Below are positions 1 through 5,571 of a DNA stretch of 5,571 nt, piece by piece (the first letter of the stretch is position 1; each line of letters starts with the position of its first letter). The stretch spans positions 1 to 5,571 of the forward strand of contig JAIOTM010000388.1 of the NCBI GenBank assembly GCA_021106755.1, read 5' to 3'. This DNA comes from Candidatus Cloacimonadota bacterium. Lineage in GTDB: Bacteria; Cloacimonadota; Cloacimonadia; Cloacimonadales; JAIOQZ01. Made by a program: the position numbers and the translations under genes. The notes beneath the pieces are model-generated. The model did no database searches, was not told the DNA's origin, and saw only the letters and a list, made by a program, of their open reading frames with translations.

Positions 1-124
1 CCTGTTTTTTTGAAAAAAAATGGGTCCTTTCTTTTGGAAAAAGGCGAAAAATTGGCACTTGGCGTTCCCCTCTAATTAACTCTTTAGAAAATATTAAGTA
101 AACCGCACTTTTGCTCCAAAACCG

Positions 125-148
125 GGCCAAAACGAAGGCCAAATTGGC
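125..148. repeat. GGCCAAA direct repeat running into a GCCAA-A-TTGGC palindrome
   Basis: GGCCAAA occurs at 125-131 and again at 137-143, a 12-bp period. The second copy forms the left arm of a perfect short palindrome, GCCAA (138-142), A143, TTGGC (144-148). The same half-site family (TGGCA or TGCCA) recurs at 53-57, 145-149, 190-194, 211-215, 222-226 and 232-236. A protein-binding role is inferred; only the repeats themselves are seen. Confidence 0.5.
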
Positions 149-266
149 AATTGCTTGTCACTAAAATTTTCGCTTAAAATCAAGCTATTTGCCAGTTGCG
201 TGTCACTATTTGCCACGAATCTGGCACTTTTTGCCATTTGACGTGTCACTTTATATCAGTGTCACT
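143..266. repeat. Cluster of TTTGCCA...TGTCACT repeats, three units in tandem at 21-bp spacing
   Basis: TTTGCCA begins at 188, 209 and 230, exactly 21 bp apart. Each copy is followed 6-7 bp later by TGTCACT (201-207 and 244-250) or TGGCACT (222-228), so 188-250 is three tandem 21-bp units. A diverged unit with ATTGGCA instead of TTTGCCA lies at 143-162 and ends in TGTCACT (156-162). A lone TGTCACT closes the cluster at 260-266. Unit 2 also contains inverted TGCCA/TGGCA arms (211-226), and 222-236 has TGGCA-N5-TGCCA. Spacing of two helical turns places all sites on one DNA face, as in multi-site operators or iterons. The cluster ends about 35 bp before the putative -35, which favours a regulatory role. 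Function is inferred. Confidence 0.6.
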
Positions 267-300
267 TATTACGAAATGTAATCACTATTCAAAAAAACTG

Positions 301-329
301 TTGACACTATTAGTCGCAAATATAATAGT
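301..329 (+). promoter_or_regulatory. Candidate operon promoter (TTGACA / TATAAT)
   Basis: A perfect TTGACA lies at 301-306 and a perfect TATAAT at 321-326, but the gap between them is only 14 bp, shorter than the usual 16-18 for sigma-70-type promoters. With normal 17-bp spacing the -10 would be AATAGT (324-329), which matches four of six consensus positions. Either reading would start transcription around 333-337, leaving a leader of roughly 85 nt before padR. It is the only clear promoter-like pair in the window. If the host belongs to a phylum with a different consensus, this match could be chance. Confidence 0.45.
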
Positions 330-333
330 CGCA
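311..333. repeat. TAGTCGCA direct repeat flanking the -10 element
   Basis: TAGTCGCA occurs at 311-318 and 326-333, 15 bp apart, bracketing the TATAAT at 321-326. Just upstream, ACTA-T-TAGT (306-314) is a 9-bp palindrome overlapping the first copy. A protein bound here would cover the -10 and the start point, so this is a reasonable place for autorepression by the adjacent PadR protein. It does not match the ATGT-N8-ACAT operator described for some PadR proteins, so the assignment is inference. Confidence 0.4.
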
Positions 334-356
334 CTCAAAATAGTAGTGTTTATCAT

Positions 357-381
357 AAACGCTTTTACATTAGGCGTTTTT
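357..381 (+). terminator. Weak hairpin with T run in the padR leader (possible attenuator)
   Basis: AAACGC (357-362) can pair with GCGTTT (374-379) across an 11-nt loop, and the run of T continues to 381. The layout resembles an intrinsic terminator or attenuator between the putative promoter and the padR ribosome binding site. The stem is only six pairs, three of them A-T, so it would be a poor terminator alone. I list it because of its position rather than its strength. Confidence 0.2.
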
Positions 382-410
382 AGAATAAGTGATTATCTAA
401 TAATAGAAAC

Positions 411-417
411 AGGAGGT
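411..417 (+). promoter_or_regulatory. Shine-Dalgarno that fixes the padR start
   Basis: AGGAGGT at 411-417 is a near-perfect Shine-Dalgarno placed three bases before ATG 421. It decides the padR start against the upstream in-frame TTG (196) and GTG (346) codons, neither of which has a comparable site. Confidence 0.9.
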
Positions 418-420
418 ACT

Positions 421-978
421 ATGTCTCGGAACAACCTGGTAGTTCTCGGACTACTTAACGAAAAACCATGCTATGGCTACGAAATGAAATGGGCAATTGA
501 ACACAGGGAACTCAACCTGTGGGCACAAATCAAGTTGCCATCTATCTATAAGGCTATCAATACGCTGGAAGAAAAAGGCTATATAACAGGCAAGAAAGAA
601 ATTATTGGAAACACCCCCCCCCGCACGGTTTATAAACTCACAGAAAGCGGAAAGGCTTACTTGCGTACACTTGTACTAAAATACCTTACAACAATGGGGT
701 GTGGTAAAAACTTTACACTCGGTTGTGCCTTTATGCTCAACATAATCAGTCTGGAGACTTTTCTCTCAACGCTGGATTCTCAGCTTGAGCAACAGCATAA
801 GTTATTGGAAGGTATGAACAATCAAAAAGAGCATATCAATTCAGAGCATGTTCCTTTCAACTGGAAGCGGATTTTCTATATGGGTAAAAGTTACCACACA
901 GCTTACATTGAAACGTTAAAAAACCTGAGAAAAGACGCTCTCGATCCCAAAAACGCACACTGGTTCACTAAGGAATAA
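421..978 (+). CDS. PadR-family transcriptional regulator, likely local repressor of the efflux operon
   Basis: This 185-residue protein has the two-domain layout of PadR proteins. Residues 5-80 form a winged helix: the opening LVVLGLLNEKPCYGYEM, the recognition-helix wording LPSIYKAINTLEEKGYI (39-55), and a wing with PPRTVYKLTESG (66-77). The rest (about 86-175) is two mostly helical stretches, LETFLSTLDSQLEQQHKLLEG and FNWKRIFYMGKSYHTAYIETL, matching the C-terminal dimerisation region. PadR proteins usually repress their own operon, and often neighbouring transporter genes, and are released by small phenolic or drug-like ligands. Its place as first gene, two bases before the channel gene, makes local control of the pump likely, but this is inferred. 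Start at ATG 421 is supported by AGGAGGT at 411-417 and by the family's usual N-terminus. An odd point is a run of nine C at codons 65-68 in the wing. The effector is unknown. Confidence 0.9.
   Translation: MSRNNLVVLGLLNEKPCYGYEMKWAIEHRELNLWAQIKLPSIYKAINTLEEKGYITGKKEIIGNTPPRTVYKLTESGKAYLRTLVLKYLTTMGCGKNFTLGCAFMLNIISLETFLSTLDSQLEQQHKLLEGMNNQKEHINSEHVPFNWKRIFYMGKSYHTAYIETLKNLRKDALDPKNAHWFTKE
614..622 (+). repeat. C9 homopolymer inside padR
   Basis: Nine consecutive C span the codons for Thr65-Pro66-Pro67-Arg68, in the wing of the DNA-binding domain. Gain of one C would give a stop at 633-635 (71-residue product). Loss of one C would give a stop at 677-679 (85-residue product). Both remove the C-terminal dimerisation region. 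Such runs are slippage-prone in replication and also error-prone in sequencing, so this is a candidate phase-variable site and a place to check the assembly. Confidence 0.6.
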
Positions 979-980
979 CT

Positions 981-2312
981 ATGAGACGAGTATTTTTATT
1001 TCTTCTGCTATTCGTAGCCGTTTTGACTAGTGCGGAAACTCTCAATCTGCAACAGGTGCGGGAAATCGCCTTGCGAAACAATCCCACCTACAAAGCAGCC
1101 CAGTCCAAAACCTCCGCAAGCAAATGGAGCTATCGGCAAAGCATGATGGGACTGATTCCCAACGCGAAACTTGAAGGCAGATACCGTTCCACTGAACCTG
1201 GTACAACCCTCATGACCGGGGATGTAATGGACTATCAGACTACCTACGGTTTTTCAGCTTCGCAACCGATTTTTGTTGGAGGAAGCATCTGGCTTGGTTC
1301 GCGTATTTCAAGAGATAGCTGGAAAATAGCGGAAGCCTCGTTGCAAAACACAACCCTCAGCGTTGTAGCAGAAGCGGAAACTAAGTATTTCAATGTACTT
1401 AAATATCGAGACCTTCTTGCAATCGCGGAAAAGAATCTTGAATACGCTCGCGGCAACGAGTTTATCGCCAAAACCCGCTTCGAGAGTGGTACTATCTCGC
1501 AGGCGGATTATCTGCAAATGCAATCGGACAGAGCAAACAAAGAAGTAGCTTTGCTTCAAATGCAGAATCTTGTACGCGTTAGTCGTGCTGATCTTGCTAA
1601 CCACCTTCAAATTGAGGGAGAACTAACGATTACACCTTTAAGTAGCGAAGAACTACTATCCGAAATTACCGGAGTAAAAGCGTTGAGTCAACCTGCTGTT
1701 GAACAAGCCGTTACCCGTATTCTTACCCTTGGTGTTGAGCAGAACCCGTCATTGAAAATCTCCAGCCTTGGAGTAAGCATAGGTAAAAAAACGCGTTTAA
1801 TAGCTCAGGGTCAATTTCTGCCCAGTATCGCACTTTCTTATAGTAAAGAGTGGAGTGCATGGGAAGATGAAGCTCATGAGGATACGGCGACTTTGATGCT
1901 GAACGCTTCAATGTCAACCTTTCCGATGTTCGGAAAATTTGCGAGAGTCCAGTCGGCGAAGTATAGTCTTCGCCAGGCGTTAATGAATCATCGCACGGCA
2001 GAAGATGGTGTCCGGCTTGGCATTACCAACGCTGTATATACAATGGTGACAGCCGCGAGTTCCGTGGAAACCTCGAAAATAGCTCTGGACTTTTCCAGAG
2101 AAACTTTCCGGCAGATGGAAATCCGGTTTCGCAACAACCTTGTTTCCGCTACCGATATGTTAAATGTTCAGATAATGCTGTCCGCGGCTGAGAATCAATA
2201 TTCTACTGCGTTGTACGACTACCTGGAAGCAAAATCCGGTCTGATGCTACTTACAGGTGCAGACCAGACTAAGTTATTAAAAATATTAATGGCAATAGAG
2301 TTGGAGGATTAA
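981..2312 (+). CDS. TolC-family outer-membrane efflux channel
   Basis: This 443-residue protein is the outer-membrane exit duct of the tripartite pump. Residues 1-18 are a Sec signal peptide (two Arg, a hydrophobic core, and a likely cut after Ala18 in LTSA-ET). The mature part shows the internal duplication typical of outer-membrane efflux proteins. LNLQQVREIALRNNP (21-35) leading to LIPNAKLEGRYR (58-69) is echoed by VEQAVTRILTLGVEQNP (240-256) leading to FLPSIALSYSKEW (279-291). RFESGTISQADYLQMQSDR (166-184) is echoed by RFRNNLVSATDMLNVQIML (382-400). The length is normal for the family. There is no lipobox, unlike OprM-type channels, so it resembles TolC in lacking a lipid anchor. The Shine-Dalgarno AAGGAA (970-975) overlaps the last codons of padR, and the gene starts two bases after the padR stop. 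The 3' end overlaps the adaptor start by one base. Substrate is unknown. Confidence 0.92.
   Translation: MRRVFLFLLLFVAVLTSAETLNLQQVREIALRNNPTYKAAQSKTSASKWSYRQSMMGLIPNAKLEGRYRSTEPGTTLMTGDVMDYQTTYGFSASQPIFVGGSIWLGSRISRDSWKIAEASLQNTTLSVVAEAETKYFNVLKYRDLLAIAEKNLEYARGNEFIAKTRFESGTISQADYLQMQSDRANKEVALLQMQNLVRVSRADLANHLQIEGELTITPLSSEELLSEITGVKALSQPAVEQAVTRILTLGVEQNPSLKISSLGVSIGKKTRLIAQGQFLPSIALSYSKEWSAWEDEAHEDTATLMLNASMSTFPMFGKFARVQSAKYSLRQALMNHRTAEDGVRLGITNAVYTMVTAASSVETSKIALDFSRETFRQMEIRFRNNLVSATDMLNVQIMLSAAENQYSTALYDYLEAKSGLMLLTGADQTKLLKILMAIELED
1920..2100 (+). repeat. Three perfect short hairpins within the channel gene
   Basis: Three exact 7-bp inverted repeats lie within 181 bp: TTTCCGA/TCGGAAA (1920-1936, 3-nt loop), GGCGAAG/CTTCGCC (1955-1974, 6-nt loop) and CTCTGGA/TCCAGAG (2083-2100, 4-nt loop). 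They are inside coding sequence with no T run after them, so they are not terminators. They could affect mRNA folding or decay, or be a chance cluster. Confidence 0.35.
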
Positions 2313-2314
2313 TG
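2303..2314 (+). promoter_or_regulatory. Shine-Dalgarno and TAATG overlap coupling channel to adaptor
   Basis: GGAGG at 2303-2307 sits inside the last codons of the channel gene. The channel's stop TAA (2310-2312) shares its last A with the adaptor's ATG (2312-2314). This arrangement permits translational coupling by re-initiation, which would keep the two envelope partners in proportion. The overlap is seen; the coupling is inferred. Confidence 0.75.
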
Positions 2315-3418
2315 AAAATCAAATTTGCGATAGTCTTTATCCTGCTTGTACTACTAACAATGAGTGCTTGCGGAAAAGGAGACCCAAAAGAAAAGAAAAA
2401 CGGAAACCAGAATCAGGAAAAAGCTGTCCCTGTTATGGTCGAAACCGTTACAGAACGTAATCTCAGCGAATACATGAATGTTACCGGTGTCCTGGAAGGC
2501 ATCACAGATGTAACAATTACCAGCGAAGTAAATGGCAAAATAACCGATATATTCAAAACTCTCGGCGACTGGGTTTCCATTGGTGATTCCATAGCCCGGA
2601 TAGACAACGCCGACTACCTCATTATCTATCGGCAGGCAGGGGCTGCCAGATTGTCAGCGGAAGCTGGTCTCGAATCCGCCCGGTTAGCCTGGAATTCATC
2701 TCAAACTCTATACAAGAGCAAGAGTATCTCTGAGGCGGAGCATGTGCAAGCCCGCAGTCTGTACAAAAGTGCCGAAGCAGGTTATGAAGGTGCTCGCGCG
2801 GGACTCGAAGCGGCCAGAAAAGCCTTAGATAACTCCCGCTTCATTGCTCCGGTTTCGGGCTATATAGCGTACATGCCATTAGAAACGGGAACCGTAGTGA
2901 ATATGGGTACTCCGGTTTGTACTTTGGTAAACACCCGCAAACTTATTATCAAGACCGGTGTAGGTGAATCATACATCCCTAAAATCAAACGCAATCAGGA
3001 AGTATATATCACCCATGAGAGCCTGTCGGAACCAATTATCGGCAAAATTACCGGAATTGGTATCAAACCGGCAATGGGAACCGCGAGTTATCCCATTGAG
3101 ATAATATTAAGCAATCCCGGTGGAACCTTGTATCCCGGTATGGTTGTTCATGGCGAAATATTAGCAAAAGAATACAAAAATATCATCTATGCTTCAATGA
3201 ACAATCTCATTCAGCAATACGACAAATACTATGCGTATATTCTTCAGAACGATAACACGGTAACCCGGTGCAACCTTAGATTAGGAAAGAAGATAGGTGA
3301 AAAAGTAATCGTCCTTTCCGGGCTTACAGTCGGCGACATAATAGTCACCGAGGGTTTATCCAATCTGGAAGAAGGTAGCAAAATTGACATCCGCCAGAGT
3401 GCGGTTTCTGGAGAGTAA
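2312..3418 (+). CDS. RND efflux periplasmic adaptor, HlyD/MFP family lipoprotein
   Basis: This 368-residue protein is the periplasmic bridge between pump and channel. Residues 1-19 are a lipoprotein signal peptide, and the lipobox-like TMSAC puts the lipidated Cys at position 20. It is followed by a charged Lys/Asn/Gln-rich linker (22-37). Gly at +2 rather than Asp is compatible with Gram-negative sorting signals, but location is not proven. The domains fold back on themselves in the usual order: first lipoyl half GKITDIFKTLGDWVSIGDSI (75-94), an Ala/Glu-rich helical hairpin (about 103-175), second lipoyl half FIAPVSGYIAYMPLETGTVV (177-196), a beta-barrel (about 212-285, with LYPGMVV near its end), and a membrane-proximal domain (about 287-362, with GLTVGDIIVTEGLSNLEEG). 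Length is typical. The start at 2312 is backed by GGAGG at 2303-2307. The pump gene follows after two bases. Confidence 0.92.
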   Translation: MKIKFAIVFILLVLLTMSACGKGDPKEKKNGNQNQEKAVPVMVETVTERNLSEYMNVTGVLEGITDVTITSEVNGKITDIFKTLGDWVSIGDSIARIDNADYLIIYRQAGAARLSAEAGLESARLAWNSSQTLYKSKSISEAEHVQARSLYKSAEAGYEGARAGLEAARKALDNSRFIAPVSGYIAYMPLETGTVVNMGTPVCTLVNTRKLIIKTGVGESYIPKIKRNQEVYITHESLSEPIIGKITGIGIKPAMGTASYPIEIILSNPGGTLYPGMVVHGEILAKEYKNIIYASMNNLIQQYDKYYAYILQNDNTVTRCNLRLGKKIGEKVIVLSGLTVGDIIVTEGLSNLEEGSKIDIRQSAVSGE

Positions 3419-3420
3419 CT

Positions 3421-5571
3421 ATGTCTATCGCGAAATTTTCTGTCGATAATCACGTACTTATCAACATGTTGCTGATTATCGTATTCATAGGTGGTATTTT
3501 CACTATGGTGCATATACCCAAAGAAGAGATGCCGGCAGTGGATATGGGATTCATCGTGCTGGGTGTGGTCTATCCCGGTGTCTCTCCCGAAGAGATGGAA
3601 ACGTTGGTTCTCAACAAGATTGAAGAGGAAATCTCCGATGTCGCTAATATCGATTTCATCAGTTCGACAGCCTCCGAGGGACGAGTTGTAATCAGCATCT
3701 CGTTTGAACCGGATGCCGATATTGATAAAGCCTGGAACGACATCAACGCTGAGTTAGATAAGGTCAATGATTTGCCCGAAGACGCGATGGACCCGTGGAT
3801 TATCCGCATCAACATGCGCGAAATAAACGAAATGTGCGATATCTCCCTCGGTGGCGATTTCTCTCCTAACGCACTGCGCGAACTTGCCGAAGACCTTAAA
3901 CTCTCCCTGCTAGACGTAGCCAATGTCTCGAAAGTTTCTGTTCGGGGAACGAGAGATAGGGAAATATGGGTAGAAGCCGATGCTTACAAACTTAACGCTC
4001 TCGGTCTCACTCTTTCTGACCTGAATACAGCAATCCAGTTGCGTAATCAGAACGTTCCGGCAGGAAATATTGACTTTAACAAAGTTGAATATATCGTGCG
4101 GACGATGGGCGAATTCAATTCGGTTGAAGAAATAGACGAATTGGTAATCCGAACTGACGCCAATGGACGATTTATACGCGTTAAAGATGTGGCAACTATC
4201 ACCGATACGCTTGAAGAAGCTCGCACTATAGGTAAGCTCAACATGGAATCTGGCGTCCTTTTGCGGGTTTATAAGAAAGAGGATGGGGATGTTATCCGGG
4301 TAATGGAAGATATTCGCGAACTAGTAGCCGATTTCAAAACCACAACTTCCGGTCTGACAGCTACTGTGCGAAACGATGACTCCATCGCGGTGAAAGATTC
4401 TATCTCGACACTTGGTACCAGTGCTCTTCTCGGCGTAATTCTGGTGTTTGTTATTCTTTGGATATTCATTGGATGGCGTAACGCTATTTTCGCTGTGATT
4501 GGAATTCCTTTCAGTTTCTTCCTCACTTTTATCCTTATGCGACAGTTTGGGGTAACAATGAATACTCTCAGCCTGTTCGGGTTAGTACTTGTACTCGGAA
4601 TGATAGTCGATGATGCTATTATCGTTATGGAAAACATTCAACGGTACATGGAAAAGGGTATAAAAGCCAGGGATGCTGTCATCAAGGGAACCTCCGAGAT
4701 TATGTGGCCTGTAATAGCCGCTGTAACGACTACAATCGCCGCGTTTCTGCCTATGTTCATTATGCAGGGTATGATGGGCAAATTCATGCGTGTTTTCCCA
4801 ATCGTAGTTACGCTTGCCCTGGCAGCTTCGCTGTTTGAATGCCTTGTAGTTCTGCCCTCACATATAGCCGAGTTTAACAAGAAACAACTTTCCCGAAAAA
4901 AACGTGGTTATGGCAAGTTTATGCAGTGGATATTACTGCACTATAACAAAGTGCTTAAATGGGTGCTGGGACACAGGGCTATGTCTGTGCTGTTTATTTT
5001 TGTCGCTCTGGCATTTACAATAATGACATTCGCTTTCCACTGGGTGCAGTTTGAATTTTTTCCTTCTCAGGAGTCCCAGACTATTGTCCTTAAACTGCGA
5101 ACCTCGGTTGGCACAAGTCTCGACCAAACAAACAGCATTATTACCGAGATAGAGAAGTTTGTATTTAACATGCCCGAAAAAGACGATATTGGAGCTATCG
5201 TTACTTATGTGGGTGGAATGGTAGTGAATAACCATAGCTGGGAAGAAGCAACCTCTAACGCGGAAGTGAAGATAGATATTGTAGCCGCGAAAGAGATGAA
5301 ATTTACTCACGATCAAATAAAATCACGCATCAGGGATTTCCTGAAAGAGCTTCCCGGACTTTACAGCTATCGGTTCGCGGTTCCTTCCAGTGGTCCTCCC
5401 ACCGGAAACGATGTGGAAGTCCGCATCAAAGGCGACAATCTTGATCGCTTGCAATACATGGCTGAAATCGTTAAAGATGAGTTGCGCGTTATTCCCGGTG
5501 TTGAGGATATCGAAGACTCTTTCAAGCCGGGTAAAAGCGAAATCCGTATAACACCCCGAAACGATAACCTC
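3421..5571 (+). CDS. RND efflux transporter permease (AcrB/HAE1-like), 3' end beyond window
   Basis: This is the proton-driven inner-membrane pump. 717 codons are present with no stop, against about 1,000-1,060 for the family, so roughly the last third is missing because the window ends, not because the gene is broken. TM1 is at about 11-30, followed by IPKEEMP. The first periplasmic porter region runs to about 330 and includes YPGVSPEEMETLV (51-63). TM2-TM6 lie at roughly 333-351, 355-373, 382-403, 429-450 and 457-478, and TM7 at about 520-541; the second periplasmic region follows. TM4 carries LGMIVDDAIIVMENIQR. Its Asp397-Asp398 pair corresponds to the proton-relay Asp407/Asp408 of AcrB, so this is an active-transport type. 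The partner Lys of TM10 would lie past the edge. The N-terminus is standard, and GGAGAG (3410-3415) precedes the ATG. Multidrug versus other cargo cannot be told; the intact DD pair and HAE1-like wording argue against a metal-specific CusA type only weakly. Confidence 0.93.
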   Translation, partial: MSIAKFSVDNHVLINMLLIIVFIGGIFTMVHIPKEEMPAVDMGFIVLGVVYPGVSPEEMETLVLNKIEEEISDVANIDFISSTASEGRVVISISFEPDADIDKAWNDINAELDKVNDLPEDAMDPWIIRINMREINEMCDISLGGDFSPNALRELAEDLKLSLLDVANVSKVSVRGTRDREIWVEADAYKLNALGLTLSDLNTAIQLRNQNVPAGNIDFNKVEYIVRTMGEFNSVEEIDELVIRTDANGRFIRVKDVATITDTLEEARTIGKLNMESGVLLRVYKKEDGDVIRVMEDIRELVADFKTTTSGLTATVRNDDSIAVKDSISTLGTSALLGVILVFVILWIFIGWRNAIFAVIGIPFSFFLTFILMRQFGVTMNTLSLFGLVLVLGMIVDDAIIVMENIQRYMEKGIKARDAVIKGTSEIMWPVIAAVTTTIAAFLPMFIMQGMMGKFMRVFPIVVTLALAASLFECLVVLPSHIAEFNKKQLSRKKRGYGKFMQWILLHYNKVLKWVLGHRAMSVLFIFVALAFTIMTFAFHWVQFEFFPSQESQTIVLKLRTSVGTSLDQTNSIITEIEKFVFNMPEKDDIGAIVTYVGGMVVNNHSWEEATSNAEVKIDIVAAKEMKFTHDQIKSRIRDFLKELPGLYSYRFAVPSSGPPTGNDVEVRIKGDNLDRLQYMAEIVKDELRVIPGVEDIEDSFKPGKSEIRITPRNDNL

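Larger units (their letters stand above)
1..420. other. AT-rich upstream regulatory region without a convincing gene
   Basis: This stretch holds no coding region I can support on either strand. It opens with homopolymer-rich DNA: seven T, one G, then eight A (5-20), with further A tracts at 38-42 and 47-51. From about 125 to 270 it carries short repeats built on TTGGC/TTGCCA and TGTCACT. A promoter-like element lies at 301-329, a weak hairpin at 357-381, and the padR Shine-Dalgarno at 411-417. The frame that continues upstream from padR stays open back to 178 but lacks a ribosome binding site there, so I treat it as non-coding. The neighbouring gene to the left, and its direction, are outside the window. 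Confidence 0.75.

Noticed and set aside
26..44. CCTTT...AAAGG pairing as an intrinsic terminator.
   Set aside because: The stem is five pairs with a long loop and is not followed by a T run, so it would not fold stably.
143..266. CRISPR-like array.
   Set aside because: The repeats are short, imperfect and directly abutting, with only 6-7 variable bases inside each 21-bp unit, and no cas gene is visible.
178..420. The padR frame stays open upstream to 178, giving an alternative start at TTG 196 and a 75-residue N-terminal extension with a hydrophobic, membrane-like stretch.
   Set aside because: There is no ribosome binding site near 196, while AGGAGGT lies just before ATG 421 and the PadR family normally starts about there. 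The extension also runs through the repeat array and the promoter-like element, so a membrane-anchored PadR is not supported.
3491..3691. A 66-residue + strand frame inside the pump gene.
   Set aside because: It overlaps well-conserved pump codons in another frame and has no ribosome binding site or recognisable domain.
4047..5316. Several long open frames on the minus strand opposite the pump gene (for example 4269-4637 and 4933-5316).
   Set aside because: They are antisense to a clearly conserved RND coding sequence, show Ser/Thr/Ile/Arg-rich composition typical of reverse-strand shadows, and match no family I recognise.
5570..5571. Pump gene as a truncated pseudogene because no stop is found.
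   Set aside because: The reading frame is intact with all expected motifs up to the last base; the window simply ends within the gene.

Overview
The window reads as one efflux operon on the + strand, entered from its upstream regulatory region and cut off by the right-hand edge. The order is: about 420 bp without a convincing gene, a PadR-type regulator (421-978), a TolC-type outer-membrane channel (981-2312), a lipoprotein periplasmic adaptor of the HlyD/MFP family (2312-3418), and the first 717 codons of an RND (AcrB-type) inner-membrane pump (3421-5571, open at the edge). The three junctions are a 2-nt gap, a 1-nt overlap and a 2-nt gap, so the four genes are almost certainly one transcription unit. 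I see no terminator or spacer inside it.

The organism must have an outer membrane, because the operon encodes an outer-membrane channel, a lipid-anchored periplasmic adaptor and an RND pump. Base composition is moderate in the genes and visibly more AT-rich upstream. Shine-Dalgarno sites precede all four genes. The pump's N-terminal wording (a KEEMP motif after TM1, rather than the REFPE-like wording of proteobacterial pumps) and the pairing with PadR rather than TetR or a two-component system suggest a lineage outside the well-studied enterics, possibly the FCB group. That is impression only; I cannot name a taxon.

Working model: the pump binds substrate in the periplasm or inner membrane and uses proton motive force. 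The adaptor bridges it to the TolC-type channel, which opens to the outside. The PadR protein is the likely local repressor, acting on its own promoter and hence on the whole operon. The substrate is unknown. The upstream region carries repeated TTTGCCA/TGTCACT elements at 21-bp spacing, a promoter-like pair of hexamers straddled by an 8-bp direct repeat, and a weak leader hairpin. The padR reading frame contains a run of nine C. In either slippage direction, a one-base change would truncate the regulator soon after its DNA-binding domain begins its wing.

The protein machinery is a known type. The less ordinary content is the non-coding repeat architecture before padR and the C9 tract within it.
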